The translations under genes were made by a program, and so were the position numbers. From the NCBI GenBank assembly GCA_945863875.1, contig CAMBBS010000033.1:1-49675 (forward strand): a DNA stretch of 49,675 nucleotides. The letters are read 5' to 3'. Positions 37,312 through 47,484 of the stretch are shown one piece after another. This stretch comes from Desulfopila aestuarii DSM 18488 (GTDB lineage: Bacteria > Desulfobacterota > Desulfobulbia > Desulfobulbales > Desulfocapsaceae). Position 1 is the stretch's first letter. Every line of letters starts with the position of its first letter. The notes beneath the pieces are model-generated. The model did no database searches. It had not been told where the DNA came from and was given only the letters and a program-made list of their open reading frames with translations.

Positions 37312-37896
37312 ATGCAACGTCTTCGACGATCTACCCTACTCTGCTGCACCCTTTTTCTCCTTGCCGGCTGTGGTTATAACTCTCTGCAGATCCAGGAAGA
37401 AGCGGTCTTCAAAGCCTGGGCCGACGTTGAATCCACCCTCCAGCGCAGAGGTGATCTCGTACCTAACCTTGTGGAAACAGTCAGGGGCTATGCCAGACAT
37501 GAAGCCGAAACCCTCGAGGCAGTCATCAACGCCAGGTCAAAGGCAACATCGATGCAGCTTCGGCAAGACGACTTGAGCAACCCGGCGGCCATGGCCCAAT
37601 TCCAGCAGGCCCAAGGCGGCCTCAGTTCGGCTCTTGGCAGACTTATGCTGGTGGTCGAGCGGTATCCCGATCTGAAAGCGAACCAGAATTTTCTTGATCT
37701 GCAGACCCAGCTTGAAGGAACGGAAAACCGGATAAATGTCGCCCGCCAGCGTTACAACCAGGCGGTCGAAACTTTTAACGGCGCCATTCGCAAGTTCCCC
37801 GCCAGCCTCACCAACAGCATGCTCCTTCATCTGGAGAGAAAGGAATATTTCAAAGCCGACGAAGAGGCAAAGGCCGTCCCCAAGGTTAAATTTTAA
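37312..37896 (+). CDS. lemA: LemA-family lipoprotein
   Basis: A 194-aa protein. The leader has a lipobox ([12 protein letters not shown]), so the mature protein is probably a lipoprotein. The LemA core is clear: [80 protein letters not shown] and [11 protein letters not shown]. The strong SD GGCAGGAGAAA precedes ATG 37312. LemA proteins are helical membrane-attached proteins of poorly defined function and are often paired with TPM-domain proteins, as here, where the next gene begins 12 bp downstream. Confidence 0.93.
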   Translation: MQRLRRSTLLCCTLFLLAGCGYNSLQIQEEAVFKAWADVESTLQRRGDLVPNLVETVRGYARHEAETLEAVINARSKATSMQLRQDDLSNPAAMAQFQQAQGGLSSALGRLMLVVERYPDLKANQNFLDLQTQLEGTENRINVARQRYNQAVETFNGAIRKFPASLTNSMLLHLERKEYFKADEEAKAVPKVKF

Positions 37897-37908
37897 AGCA
37901 GGCCGGCC

Positions 37909-38778
37909 ATGACGAATACCACTGGGATATCGGCCCATCGGTTCTTGTTGATGCTTTTCTTGCTGCTGCTGCAGGCTGCACCGGCAACCGCCAGGGACAT
38001 ACCGTCTCTGACCGCCAGGGTCAATGATTATGCCGCCATGCTTTCCCCGGCCACCAGGCAGCAGCTCGAAAGCGTCCTGACCTCGCTGGAAAAGGAGGAA
38101 TCGACACAACTGGCGGTTCTGACCATTGATTCCCTGCAGGGCGAAAATCTTGAGGAATTCTCTCTTAAAGTCGTAGAAAAGTGGCGGCTAGGCCAAAAAG
38201 GGCTGGATAACGGCGTCCTGCTGCTCATCGCTAAAAATGATCGAAAGCTGCGCATTGAGGTCGGCTACGGCCTTGAAGGCGTGCTGACCGATCTGACCAG
38301 CGGACGGATCATCCGCGACATTATTACGCCGCAATTTAAAAACGGTAACTTTGACCAGGGCGTCATCGATGGCGTGTCGGCGATGATCGCCGCCGTGCGT
38401 GGAGAATTCAGCGCCCAGACGGCTATCTCTGCCGGTAAACAGTCAGCAGATGACCTCAGCGGCTTCGTCGTGTTTCTTTTATTTATCCTGTTTAATATCG
38501 GCAGAATACTCGGCCGCAATAAAATGGTCGCCGCATCGCTCACTGCGGTCATCGCGCCGGTCATCGGCAGCTTATTTTTGGGCTTCCAATGGCTGCTCTT
38601 TCTGGCACTCATTCCGGCGGGATTTCTCGCAGGCTTTCTAGCCAGTTTATTCTTGGCTCATATCGGCTCATCCGGCGGCTTTCGCGGTTACTCATCCGGC
38701 GGTTTTAGCCGCGGTGGCGGAGGTTTCAGCGGGGGCGGCGGGGGTTTTGGCGGCGGCGGCTCTTCAGGAGGATGGTAA
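37909..38778 (+). CDS. TPM-domain (YgcG-type) membrane protein with Gly-rich tail
   Basis: A 289-aa protein with signal peptide (RFLLMLFLLLLQAAPATA). The TPM domain spans about 30-175 (RVNDYAAMLSPATRQQLESV, LTIDSLQGENLEEFSLKVVE, LIAKNDRKLRIEVGYGLEGV, IRDIITPQFKNGNFDQGVID). One or two membrane helices follow (about 185-250), then a tail made almost only of Gly and Ser ending in SSGGW. This is the YgcG/TPM_phosphatase layout seen beside lemA. The role is likely envelope-related but unproven. The stop is followed within 2 bp by the next TPM gene's start. Confidence 0.9.
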   Translation: MTNTTGISAHRFLLMLFLLLLQAAPATARDIPSLTARVNDYAAMLSPATRQQLESVLTSLEKEESTQLAVLTIDSLQGENLEEFSLKVVEKWRLGQKGLDNGVLLLIAKNDRKLRIEVGYGLEGVLTDLTSGRIIRDIITPQFKNGNFDQGVIDGVSAMIAAVRGEFSAQTAISAGKQSADDLSGFVVFLLFILFNIGRILGRNKMVAASLTAVIAPVIGSLFLGFQWLLFLALIPAGFLAGFLASLFLAHIGSSGGFRGYSSGGFSRGGGGFSGGGGGFGGGGSSGGW

Positions 38779-38779
38779 G

Positions 38780-39439
38780 GTGCAGCAGAAAAAAACACTG
38801 GCGGAAAAGTTTCTGACCCCAGCCGAACAACAGCAGGTAACCGAGGTCGTCCAGGAAGTCGAACGTACCACCTCCGGCGAGATTGTGCCGATGATTGTTT
38901 CCCGCAGCCATGACTATCCGACGGCGGCGGTGTCCTGTACTGTCTCCATGGTGCTGCCGCTGGCCCTGCTGCTGACCAATCTCATCGGCGAACGAATCTG
39001 GATCGGTGCAAATAATATGTGGCTTTTTCTCGCCCTCTTTGCAGGATGCCATGCTTTGCTCTATCCGCTGGTGAAACGCTCGGATCGCCTGAACTCTTTT
39101 TTTCTGAATCACCGGCAGGCCGAGCAGGAGGTAGAGAAAGGCGCGCTCTCGGCTTTTTACACGGAACAACTGAATAAAACCCGAGATGCAAACGGCATCC
39201 TGCTGTACATCTCGGTCATGGAACAGAAGGTGTGGATACTTGGCGATGCCGGCATAAATGCCCTAATAGACCAGGTGGAATGGGATTCGGTGGTTGACGC
39301 GCTGACTGCCGGGATTAAAGACGGCACCGCGGCCGATGCGCTTTGTGTGGCGGTGCGTCGGGTTGGACATATCCTGCAGACCCATTTCCCTTATCAAAAA
39401 GATGATACGGACGAATTACATAACCTTATCGTGCGCTGA
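38780..39439 (+). CDS. Second TPM-domain protein
   Basis: GTG 38780 is chosen because AGGAGG lies 8 nt upstream, inside the end of the previous gene; it gives 219 aa. TPAEQQQVTEVVQEVERTTS with GEIVPMIVSRSHDYP begins a short TPM-like domain. Two membrane helices follow near residues 50-100 (VSCTVSMVLPLALLLTNLIG, MWLFLALFAGCHALLY). The second half (ALSAFYTEQLNKTRDANGIL, LGDAGINALIDQVEWDSVVD) resembles the TPM C-terminal half. No signal peptide is seen. It completes the lemA-TPM-TPM operon. Confidence 0.85.
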   Translation: MQQKKTLAEKFLTPAEQQQVTEVVQEVERTTSGEIVPMIVSRSHDYPTAAVSCTVSMVLPLALLLTNLIGERIWIGANNMWLFLALFAGCHALLYPLVKRSDRLNSFFLNHRQAEQEVEKGALSAFYTEQLNKTRDANGILLYISVMEQKVWILGDAGINALIDQVEWDSVVDALTAGIKDGTAADALCVAVRRVGHILQTHFPYQKDDTDELHNLIVR

Positions 39440-39520
39440 ACTGTTTGCCAAGATAACGATTCTGATCTGCGGACGCAACCCGACAACGGCCGCAGCCGGC
39501 AGGACACGCTGCACTATCGG

Positions 39521-39853
39521 CTATTCGCCCCCCTCCCCCTCGAGAATATCCCGGCACCAGGAGATGGCGGCCATAGCCTGGGGAAAGCCGACGGTTGAAA
39601 TGAGCAGGAGCAGGGTGTGATAAATCTCTTCCCGGGTCGCGCCGGCTTTGAGAGCCCGACGGGTATGGGAATGGACGGATCCCTCCGATCTTGATGCCGC
39701 CGCTGCCGCAAGCTGTACGAGCTGGCTGGTTTTTTCATCGAGGGGACCAAGCCCCCTGACGGTTGTCCCCAAATTTTCCAACGCTGCAATAACTTCAGGG
39801 TAACGCTTAGAAATATCATGATAGGTTCTGCTTGGGGTATGATCTTTTGCCAT
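39521..39853 (-). CDS. Carboxymuconolactone decarboxylase-family protein
   Basis: ATG 39853 is preceded by AGGAGG and gives 110 aa. The AhpD-like fold is visible in YPEVIAALENLGTTVRGLGP, KTSQLVQLAAAAASRSEGSV, HSHTRRALKAGATREEIYHT and GFPQAMAAISWCRDIL. The conserved His of HSHTRRAL remains, but the Cys-x-x-Cys found in peroxidase-type members is replaced by SEGSVHSH, so disulfide chemistry is unlikely. Function is not assignable. It is convergent with the TPM operon. Confidence 0.88.
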   Translation of the reverse strand: MAKDHTPSRTYHDISKRYPEVIAALENLGTTVRGLGPLDEKTSQLVQLAAAAASRSEGSVHSHTRRALKAGATREEIYHTLLLLISTVGFPQAMAAISWCRDILEGEGGE

Positions 39854-40038
39854 AATGTATCCTCCTGTCTTCAATTGGTAAAAAAGGGGTTCCGAGTTGC
39901 AAGCCTTTCTCCACCCACTCCAGCATATTGTGCGGAAAAAGAAAATCCATTTATAACTTTTCCATGCATTTTATACAAGACAGTACTTTTCAGGGATGAA
40001 GGCACATGCACTTTGCCGCAGCCATGTTTTTTCTGCTT

Positions 40039-41170
40039 TCATACGACCATTTTCCAAAGCGGCACCATCCTGACGTCAAGGATATCGGACCGTCTCAGCT
40101 TAACAGCAAAGGTCTCGATTCCATAGTTCTCAACAGAAAAAGAGTCGGTCAACGCACCCGCCTTGTCCTCGATCTCCCCGGCAAGCTCCTGCAGGGCGTT
40201 TGGTATTTCCTCGACATCCTGAGCAACACGCCGGACATCACTTTTTTCCTTGGCCACCCGACCAATACGGCGCATTCTGGTTGTTGCTCGGCCGATATTG
40301 CTGGCGGAAAAAGACTTTCCACGGAAAAAAACCCCGACCGCCGCAACGCCAAAGGAAATAAGCGTATCCGTCGTTTTCGTCTGCACATCTCCTTGTTCTT
40401 TTTCCAACCGGGCGAGGGCATTGTTCAGTTTTTGCTCCAGACGATCTTGCCGCAACTGTTCTGTGCCCATCTCTTTTTACCGGCACAGGAAGTCATTAAA
40501 ACCGACCTTCACATCCTTCAATGTGGGCAAAAGAGGAGGGCAAGGGATAATAGTAACTGCCAGCCGGAACACGCCGCGTACAGTCTGCCAGACCACAGGA
40601 ACCGATCTCCGCCCTTTCCCAATCCGGCCGGGCTAACGACTCATCCAGATACAGGCCCAGACCGATCTTGTGGACCACATCAATATTTCGTTTTGCGTTA
40701 AAAAACCGAACCGGCGCCTCGGCGGCAAGCCAGGGCGCACAACGGACCTCTTCCCTGACAACATTCTGCAGATGATACAGCGGTTCAATAGCCTGGGACA
40801 GAAGGGGCGGAAGACCTGCACCCATTTTTTCCGCCGGCATATGTGCCGAAGGGTGCCTCTGCGCCTCGGCCGAGGTTGCCGTCAACGGCCTTCCCTGGTT
40901 CGATTTTCTTGCCGGCCATGAGTCTTTTAATATCATCATTTGACAAACCTTTATACTCAAGATCGACCGGATTCTGGGTGGCGAGAACCATCCCTATTCC
41001 ATAGGCACGGGCCTGTTTCAGCAGGAGCATCATCGGTTTCCTCGATGTGGGGTGACGATCGGCGGGAAATATACGACGTAGCTCCCTGTTGTCGCATCCA
41101 GCCGATAATCTGGTTGAGCAGCACGGTGACAAAGAGCATTCCGGTCAAGATACAACAGGCCTAATTTTTC
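40039..41170 (-). pseudogene. HerA/DUF87-type ATPase remnant
   Basis: Minus-strand pieces in several frames match one family of large DUF87 ATP-binding proteins. [16 protein letters not shown] lies near 41110, and [20 protein letters not shown] followed by [14 protein letters not shown] at about 41025-40940 is the helicase-like C-terminal core. APWLAAEAPVRFFNAKRNID is at about 40720. LARLEKEQGDVQTKTTDTLI and FRGKSFSASNIGRATTRMRR lie at 40039-40470 (the coiled C-terminal domain). The N-terminal Walker region is absent and at least three frame changes occur. The family is often found in mobile or defence contexts. Confidence 0.65.
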
Positions 41171-41546
41171 ATACAGAGAGGTGGCATCCATGCGGCATTT
41201 GCTCCTTTGCAGGCGGCAAATCCCCCCAAAGAAAGGTTTTGTTGTCCAGATAACACGAAAATTTAATATACCAACGGCCTGTTAGCTCCTCTCTTCGCAA
41301 CTGTCCCTTGAAAAATAGTTTTGAGTATTTACATTTGCCCGTAAAGATGGTTTTCTTTGTAATAATTATTCACCTGTTATTCAGGGTACTTTCACTGGTC
41401 GAACTCTTTGCGGTGGGAGGGTCAAGGAAGACGATGCCTCCAATTGCGCCAATTGACCCTGACATGGGGCACCGCTTTTGTTGATATGACGGACAAGACG
41501 GGTAAGAACCTCCAAAACTTCACTACCTGATGGTTTTTTAGCTGAT
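41171..41546. promoter_or_regulatory. Leader and promoter region of the nqr operon
   Basis: No protein gene is convincing in these 376 bp. The right half is structured (see 41410-41475). AT-rich segments between 41260 and 41390 could hold the promoter, but no pair of boxes stands out. No ribosome binding site is visible directly before the nqrA ATG. Confidence 0.45.
41410..41475 (+). promoter_or_regulatory. Long nested inverted repeat in the nqrA leader
   Basis: GCGGT (41410-41414) pairs with ACCGC (41471-41475), and inside it AGGGTCAA (41418-41425) pairs perfectly with TTGACCCT (41453-41460). The enclosed part contains CAATTG twice. TTTTG follows the outer stem. In RNA this makes an extended arm about 70 nt upstream of nqrA. 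It might be a regulatory leader, a processed terminator or a DNA-level binding site. Confidence 0.45.
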
Positions 41547-42893
41547 ATGCAGACGATTTCTCTACAAAAAGGGCTCGACATCCCCATTTCCGGCAGTCCA
41601 GAGCAAAAAATCCGCCAGGGCAATGCTATTCGCCAGGTGGCCCTTATCGGTGATGATTACATCGGCATGAAACCCACCATGCTGGTGAACCCTGGAGACA
41701 GGGTCACCCTTGGCCAAAAGTTGTTCACCGACAAGAAAAACGTCGGCGTCATCTTTACATCACCGGGATGCGGCAGGGTGAATTCGGTCAACAGGGGTGA
41801 CAGGCGTAAATTCGATTCGATTATTATCGACCTGGATGGTGACGAGGCCGTCACCTTCTGCGACCCCACCGAACAACCGGAGCGGCTCGAACCACAAACC
41901 ATCCGCGAGCGGCTGATCAGTTCCGGGCTGTGGACCGCTTTTCGCACGCGTCCCTACGGCAAGACTCCGGCCATAGATTCCGAGCCGGCCTCTTTATTTA
42001 TTACCGCCATGGACACTTCACCGCTGGCGGCCGACCCGGGCGTCATCATCGATGCGTACCAGGCGGCGCTGCAACTCGGCCTGAAGATTCTTCAGCGGCT
42101 GGTCACCGGCCCCGTCCACTACTGCACCAGCGCAGAAAGACTGCAGCCATATGAAGAAATAGATGGACTGACCTACTGGTCCTTCCAGGGCCCCCATCCG
42201 GCCGGACTGCCTTCGACACATATCCATTTCATCGATCCGGTGCACGAGAACAAGACGGTCTGGCATCTGGGCTACCAGGATGTCATCGCTATCGGCCACC
42301 TCTTTCTCACCGGTCAGCTGCTCACCGAGCGGGTCGTCGCCCTGGCCGGTGCCGGGGTCATTCAGCCGTCACTGATAAAAACCAGGACAGGTGCCTCCCT
42401 GACCGAGCTATGCCGAAGAGAACTGTCCCTTGACGAACTAAGGGTTATCTCCGGTTCGGTCCTCAGCGGCCGCGAAGCACGCGGCAATTTCACGTTCCTC
42501 GGTCGCTTTCATGATCAGGTATCGGTCATCCCGGACGCCAGCGGTCGCTCTCTCTTCAACTGGCTCCTGCCGGGGAAGGGTCGTTTTTCCATCAGACCGG
42601 TTTTTGCCTCGGCGTACATAAAAAAAATGACCTTCCCCATGAATACGGCACTCTGGGGGGGAAAAAGGGCTATTTACCCACTAGGCACCTACGACGAGGT
42701 TATGCCTCTGGACATTATTGCCACCTCGCTGCTCAAGTCCATTTCTATTGGCGACACGGAGAAATCCAAGGCCCTCGGCGCGTTGGAACTCATTGAGGAT
42801 GACCTCGGCCTCTGCGGCTTTGTCTGTCCGGGGAAAAACACGTTCGGCCCGGTGCTGCGCGAGGTACTGAGCGCCATCGAACTCGGGGGATAA
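41547..42893 (+). CDS. nqrA: Na+-translocating NADH:quinone reductase subunit A
   Basis: A 448-aa protein of normal NqrA length. ISLQKGLDIPISGSPEQKIR is the conserved start. LIGDDYIGMKPTMLVNPGDR with VTLGQKLFTDKKNVGVIFTS is the Rnf-C-like barrel-sandwich region, and ALAGAGVIQPSLIKTRTGAS plus RVISGSVLSGREA are typical of the central part. It is the peripheral cytoplasmic subunit of NQR, associated with quinone binding. It heads a complete nqrABCDEF operon; the long structured leader and the missing Shine-Dalgarno are notable. Gap to nqrB is 69 bp. Confidence 0.95.
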   Translation: MQTISLQKGLDIPISGSPEQKIRQGNAIRQVALIGDDYIGMKPTMLVNPGDRVTLGQKLFTDKKNVGVIFTSPGCGRVNSVNRGDRRKFDSIIIDLDGDEAVTFCDPTEQPERLEPQTIRERLISSGLWTAFRTRPYGKTPAIDSEPASLFITAMDTSPLAADPGVIIDAYQAALQLGLKILQRLVTGPVHYCTSAERLQPYEEIDGLTYWSFQGPHPAGLPSTHIHFIDPVHENKTVWHLGYQDVIAIGHLFLTGQLLTERVVALAGAGVIQPSLIKTRTGASLTELCRRELSLDELRVISGSVLSGREARGNFTFLGRFHDQVSVIPDASGRSLFNWLLPGKGRFSIRPVFASAYIKKMTFPMNTALWGGKRAIYPLGTYDEVMPLDIIATSLLKSISIGDTEKSKALGALELIEDDLGLCGFVCPGKNTFGPVLREVLSAIELGG

Positions 42894-42962
42894 GACATCG
42901 CAGTGCTCCATTGGGAAATACTCATTAGTGACAACACTTTTACATAAGGTGATAGGCGACAG

Positions 42963-44171
42963 ATGAAATTCTTAAGCAAAATCATGCTGCAGGCAGGACG
43001 CTATTTTGAAAAAGACGGCCCACTTGCCCGCTGGTATCCACTCTATGAAGCCTTTGATTCCTTTCTCTTCGGCTCCAACCAGACGACGAAAATAGCCCCG
43101 CACATCCGGGATTCGATTGACCTGAAGCGGATCATGACCACGGTGTTGATAGCTCTTTTGCCCTGTACCCTGATGGCCATGTGGAATACCGGCTACCAGG
43201 CGAATATGGTCATCGAGGCGATGGCCCTTGCCGGGCCGGATGGCTGGCGGGGGGCGATCATGTCCCTTGTCGGCTACGATCCATCCAGCCTTCTCTCAAA
43301 TTTTCTCCATGGCGCCCTCTACTTTCTGCCGATTTATATCGTCACCATGGCGGTCGGCTCCTTCTGGGAAGGGGTTTTCAACCTGGTCCGCGGCCATGAA
43401 TTTTCCGAGGCGTTTTTAGTCACCGGCTTGCTCTTTACCCTGACGCTGCCGGCCACTATTCCCCTCTGGCAGGTGGCGGTGGGGGTCAGTTTCGGGCTGA
43501 TATTTGCCAAGGAGGTTTTCGGCGGCGTGGGCCGCAATTTCATAAACCCCGCCCTGGCCTCCCGGGCTTTCCTCTACTTTGCCTATCCGGCCCAGATGAC
43601 CGGTGATATGATCTGGACCGCCGTCGACGGCGTCTCCGGGGCGACGGCACTCGCCCAGTTTGCCGCCGCACAACCGGGCCAGGTCATGGCATCGATAAAT
43701 GTCACCTGGGCCCAGACCTTTCTCGGCACCATCTCCGGATCCATGGGCGAGACATCAACTCTGGCCTGCCTGGTCGGTGCTGTGATCCTCCTGATAACCC
43801 GGATTGCCCCCTGGCGGGTCATGGCCTCGACCCTTCTTGGCGCTATGATCTGTGCTTCGTTCTATTATTTCTCCGGCAGCGACATCAATCCCCTGTGGGC
43901 AATTCCACCCCATTGGCACCTGGTCCTCGGCGGCTTCGCCTTTGGCCTGGTTTTCATGGCCACCGACCCGGTTTCCGCCGCCCATACGCACCCTGGCCAG
44001 TGGATGTACGGTCTGCTGGTCGGGGTACTGGCCATCATGATCCGAGTGTCCAATCCGGCCTTCCCCGAAGGGGTCATGCTGGCCATTATCCTGGGTAATG
44101 TCTTTGCTCCGCTTTTTGACTACTTTGTTATCCAGGCCAACATAAAGAGAAGGATGCTGCGACATGGCTGA
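42963..44171 (+). CDS. nqrB: Na+-translocating NADH:quinone reductase subunit B
   Basis: A 402-aa integral membrane protein with about ten hydrophobic helices. GRYFEKDGPLARWYPLYEAF is the usual N-terminal region. FMN is covalently bound to the threonine of the S-G-A-T motif, here T228 in VDGVSGATALAQ. VFGGVGRNFINPALASRAFL and GFVFMATDP-like AFGLVFMATDPVSAAHT are further NqrB landmarks. It carries part of the Na+ path and riboflavin/FMN electron route. The stop overlaps nqrC by 8 bp. Confidence 0.96.
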   Translation: MKFLSKIMLQAGRYFEKDGPLARWYPLYEAFDSFLFGSNQTTKIAPHIRDSIDLKRIMTTVLIALLPCTLMAMWNTGYQANMVIEAMALAGPDGWRGAIMSLVGYDPSSLLSNFLHGALYFLPIYIVTMAVGSFWEGVFNLVRGHEFSEAFLVTGLLFTLTLPATIPLWQVAVGVSFGLIFAKEVFGGVGRNFINPALASRAFLYFAYPAQMTGDMIWTAVDGVSGATALAQFAAAQPGQVMASINVTWAQTFLGTISGSMGETSTLACLVGAVILLITRIAPWRVMASTLLGAMICASFYYFSGSDINPLWAIPPHWHLVLGGFAFGLVFMATDPVSAAHTHPGQWMYGLLVGVLAIMIRVSNPAFPEGVMLAIILGNVFAPLFDYFVIQANIKRRMLRHG

Positions 44172-44946
44172 AGAAAACGCTCTTAAACCCTTTTATTCCG
44201 TGCTGGTGTTAGCCTTTGTCTGCTCGGCTCTGGTCGCCGGCGCCGCCGTCGGGCTGCGTCCGCTGCAGGAAACCAACCAGATCCTCGACCGCCAAAAAAA
44301 TATTCTCTATGCCGCCGAGCTTTTCGAAGAAGGTAAAACCATGGAAGAGATGTTTGCCCCCATCGAAACGAAAATTGTCGAGCTGGCCAGCGGAAAATTT
44401 GTCCCGCAAGGGACGATCGACCCGGAATCGTACAAGCAACTGAAGGCGGCACTGTCCGATGACACCGGCCGGCAATTAACCAGGGAAGAGGACATCGCCA
44501 AAATTCGCTATCAGGAGAAGTATTCCCTCGTCTATCTGGTGAAGGAGGGGCAGACAATCAGACAGATCATTCTGCCGGTACGCGGCAAGGGTCTCTGGTC
44601 GACCATGTATGCCTATGTTGCCCTCGATAGCGACCTGGCAACCATTCGTGGCGTGTCTTTTTATGAACATGGAGAAACACCCGGTCTCGGAGGAGAGATT
44701 GAAAATCGCCAATGGCAGGAGCAATGGCAGGGCAAACAGCTCTATGACGACAGCGGCCGGATGGCCCTGCAATTCGTCAAGGGCAAAGCTGCCGGCGAAG
44801 ATCCGGCCATCTCCCACCAGATCGATGGACTCTCCGGTGCAACCCTGACAACCAACGGCGTCAACAACCTTATGGAATTCTGGTTTGGCGACCACGGGTT
44901 CAAACCTTTTTTCAACCAATTGAAGAAGGAAAACGCCAATGGCTGA
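44164..44946 (+). CDS. nqrC: Na+-translocating NADH:quinone reductase subunit C
   Basis: A 260-aa protein with one N-terminal membrane helix ([20 protein letters not shown]) and a periplasmic FMN domain. The covalent flavin site is T227 in the SGAT motif of [36 protein letters not shown] with [20 protein letters not shown] is the conserved FMN-binding-domain region. ApbE-type flavin transferase is needed for maturation but is not in this window. It overlaps both nqrB and nqrD by 8 bp. Confidence 0.96.
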   Translation: MAEENALKPFYSVLVLAFVCSALVAGAAVGLRPLQETNQILDRQKNILYAAELFEEGKTMEEMFAPIETKIVELASGKFVPQGTIDPESYKQLKAALSDDTGRQLTREEDIAKIRYQEKYSLVYLVKEGQTIRQIILPVRGKGLWSTMYAYVALDSDLATIRGVSFYEHGETPGLGGEIENRQWQEQWQGKQLYDDSGRMALQFVKGKAAGEDPAISHQIDGLSGATLTTNGVNNLMEFWFGDHGFKPFFNQLKKENANG

Positions 44947-45562
44947 AACAAAAACCGAGCTGCTCACCCTCTCCATTTTTAAACGTAACCCGATCGCCCT
45001 GCTCGTGCTCGGCATCTGCTCGGCCCTGGCGACCACCGGTCAGATGACCACGGCCTTCGTCATGTCGATCTGCGTTACCCTGGTGGTCGCCTTTTCCAGC
45101 CTGACCATCAGCATTGTCCGTTTCCAGATACCGAGCAGTGTGCGCATCGGCCTGCAGATCATGGTCATCGCCACCTTGGTCATTCTGGTTGATCAGATCC
45201 TCAAGGCCTTCTATTTTGAACTGTCCAAACAGCTTTCAATCTATGTCGGACTGATCATCACCAACTGCATCGTCATGGGCCGGGCCGAAGGTTTTGCCAT
45301 GTCCAATCCGCCGATTGCCAGCTTTGCCGACGGCATTGGCAACGGCCTCGGTTACGGCTTCATTCTCATGTCGGTGGCCTTTGTTCGAGAACTTTTCGGG
45401 TCAGGGAGCCTGTTCGGCACAGAAATTCTGCCTTTGACCACCAACGGCGGCTGGTACCTGCGCAATGGCCTTCTAGTCCTGCCGGCCAGCGCTTTTTTCC
45501 TCATCGCCCTGCTGATCTGGCTCCTGCGAACCATTGATCCCAGCCAACAGGAGAAAGACTGA
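44939..45562 (+). CDS. nqrD: Na+-translocating NADH:quinone reductase subunit D
   Basis: A 207-aa membrane protein with six hydrophobic helices. [20 protein letters not shown] begins the NqrD/RnfE family; [20 protein letters not shown] carries the conserved Cys of the membrane-embedded iron centre shared with Nqr[21 protein letters not shown] and [12 protein letters not shown] are also typical. Its final base is the first base of the nqrE start codon. Confidence 0.96.
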   Translation: MAETKTELLTLSIFKRNPIALLVLGICSALATTGQMTTAFVMSICVTLVVAFSSLTISIVRFQIPSSVRIGLQIMVIATLVILVDQILKAFYFELSKQLSIYVGLIITNCIVMGRAEGFAMSNPPIASFADGIGNGLGYGFILMSVAFVRELFGSGSLFGTEILPLTTNGGWYLRNGLLVLPASAFFLIALLIWLLRTIDPSQQEKD

Positions 45563-46170
45563 TGTCCCATTATCTCGATATAATAATCCGCTCGATCTTT
45601 CTGGAGAACCTGCCGCTCAGTTTTTTCCTCGGCATGTGCACCTTTCTGGCGATCTCCAAGCAGGTGAAAACCGCAATGGGCCTTGGCGCCGCGGTGCTGT
45701 TTATCCAGGTGATAACCGTGCCCATCAATAATTTAATCCTCACCTATGTCCTCAAACCGGGGGCCCTGGCCTGGGCCGGGCAGCCGGATCTGGATCTCAG
45801 TTTCCTCGGCCTGCTCACCTACATCGCCATCATCGCTGCAGTGGTACAGATTCTGGAAATGTTCCTCGATCGGTTTATCCCTTCGCTGTACAACACCCTA
45901 GGCATCTTTCTGCCCCTTTTGACGGTCAACTGCGCCATCTTCGGCGGTACGCTCTTTATGGTTGAACGGGATTACACCTTTGGTGAATCCGTCGCCTACG
46001 GGTTCGGTTCGGGGGCGGGTTTTTTTCTCGCCGTGGTCTGTCTCGGCGGCATCAGGGAAAGGCTGGAATATGCCGATCCTCCGGCAGGATTGAAAGGACT
46101 TGGCCTGACCTTTATCTCGGCCGGCCTGATGGCCATCGCCTTCATGGGCTTGGCGGGATTGGAAATGTGA
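45562..46170 (+). CDS. nqrE: Na+-translocating NADH:quinone reductase subunit E
   Basis: A 202-aa membrane protein of the NqrE/RnfA family. [20 protein letters not shown] contains the first conserved Cys region, and [20 protein letters not shown] contains the second Cys (VNCAIFGG) that, with NqrD, binds the membrane iron centre. [20 protein letters not shown] is the next helix. A 69-bp gap with GGGAG separates it from nqrF. Confidence 0.96.
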   Translation: MSHYLDIIIRSIFLENLPLSFFLGMCTFLAISKQVKTAMGLGAAVLFIQVITVPINNLILTYVLKPGALAWAGQPDLDLSFLGLLTYIAIIAAVVQILEMFLDRFIPSLYNTLGIFLPLLTVNCAIFGGTLFMVERDYTFGESVAYGFGSGAGFFLAVVCLGGIRERLEYADPPAGLKGLGLTFISAGLMAIAFMGLAGLEM

Positions 46171-46239
46171 GAGAAGCAGCAATCCAGACACAGTCGAGGA
46201 ACAATAGAGGAACAAACGGTGCAATAATGGGAGTAGCGG

Positions 46240-47460
46240 ATGACTGAAATATATTACGGGGTGAGCTGTTTTCTGGCTATTCAGTTCGTGCTGGTGACCA
46301 TTATCGTCATCGCGAAAAAGACCCTGCTGCCCAGTGGTGAAATTACCATCAATATTAACGAAGAAAAGACATTCCAGGCCAAGCCGGGCGGGAAACTGCT
46401 GACCACCCTCTCCGACCAGGGGATTATCCTCTCCTCCGCCTGTGGAGGTGGGGGGAGCTGCGGCCAGTGCCGCTGCATCGTCAAGGAAGGTGGTGGCGCC
46501 ATCCTGCCCACGGAAAAAGGCAAGATCAACAACCGCGACGCCAAACGGGGGGTGCGCCTCTCCTGCCAGGTGGCGGTGAAAAGGGATCTGCGTATTATAA
46601 TCCCGCCGGAAATGCTTGAAGCCAAAAAATGGCACGGCAAGGTTATCTCAAACAACAATGTCGCCACCTTTATCAAGGAACTGGTGATCGGTCTGCCGGA
46701 AGGAGATAGTGTCGACTTCAAGGCCGGTGGTTTTATTCAGATCGAAGTTCCACCCCATACCCTGGAATACCAGAACTTTGACATCGATGAACGTTTTCTT
46801 GCCGACTGGACGAAATTCAAGATGTTTCAGTATAAATCCCATGTCTATAATCCGGTGACCAGGGCCTACTCCATGGCCAACTATCCGGGAGAAAAAGGCA
46901 TCATAAAATTGAATGTACGTATCGCCACTCCTCCGCCCGGGCAAGCTGTTCTTCCCCCCGGTCAGGTATCTTCCTATATTTTCAATCTCCAGCCGGGAGA
47001 TGAAGTGACCATCAGCGGCCCCTTCGGCGAATTCTTCATGGACGACAGCGATTCCGAAATCATCCTGATCGGTGGTGGCGCTGGAATGGCGCCGCTGCGC
47101 AGCCATGTTTTTGACCTTTTCAAGGGGAAAAAAACCAAGCGCAAGGTCTCGTTCTGGTATGGCGGCAGAAGCCTGAAGGAGGTCTTTTACACCGATCAAT
47201 TCAAGGAAATTGACGAAAATAACAAGAACTTCTCCTTCCATCTGGCACTATCCGATCCCCTGCCGGAGGACAACTGGAGCGGGCACACCGGCTTTATTCA
47301 TAATGTGCTGTATGACCAGTACCTGAAAGATCACCCGGCACCGGAGGATGTCAATTACTATTTATGCGGCCCCCCAATGATGAACCAGGCTGTTTTTGAC
47401 ATGCTCGACAGGCTTGGCGTGGAAGCAGAAAATATTCACTGCGACGACTTTGGCGGATAA
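46240..47460 (+). CDS. nqrF: Na+-translocating NADH:quinone reductase subunit F
   Basis: A 406-aa NADH-oxidising subunit. An N-terminal helix (residues about 7-28) anchors it. The 2Fe-2S ferredoxin domain has C68, C74, C77 and C109 ([15 protein letters not shown] and RLSCQVAV). The FAD domain has [14 protein letters not shown], and the NADH domain has [34 protein letters not shown] and [17 protein letters not shown] with the acidic C-terminus CDDFGG. It accepts hydride from NADH and feeds electrons to the iron centre and flavins of the complex. The following small gene may help maturation. Confidence 0.96.
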   Translation: MTEIYYGVSCFLAIQFVLVTIIVIAKKTLLPSGEITININEEKTFQAKPGGKLLTTLSDQGIILSSACGGGGSCGQCRCIVKEGGGAILPTEKGKINNRDAKRGVRLSCQVAVKRDLRIIIPPEMLEAKKWHGKVISNNNVATFIKELVIGLPEGDSVDFKAGGFIQIEVPPHTLEYQNFDIDERFLADWTKFKMFQYKSHVYNPVTRAYSMANYPGEKGIIKLNVRIATPPPGQAVLPPGQVSSYIFNLQPGDEVTISGPFGEFFMDDSDSEIILIGGGAGMAPLRSHVFDLFKGKKTKRKVSFWYGGRSLKEVFYTDQFKEIDENNKNFSFHLALSDPLPEDNWSGHTGFIHNVLYDQYLKDHPAPEDVNYYLCGPPMMNQAVFDMLDRLGVEAENIHCDDFGG

Positions 47461-47484
47461 GCTCAGAGTGCTTACATTCCCTTC

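Noticed and set aside
41486-41530. 14-codon leader peptide before nqrA
   Set aside because: It has no clear ribosome site and no codon bias pointing to attenuation; kept only as a note in the leader finding.
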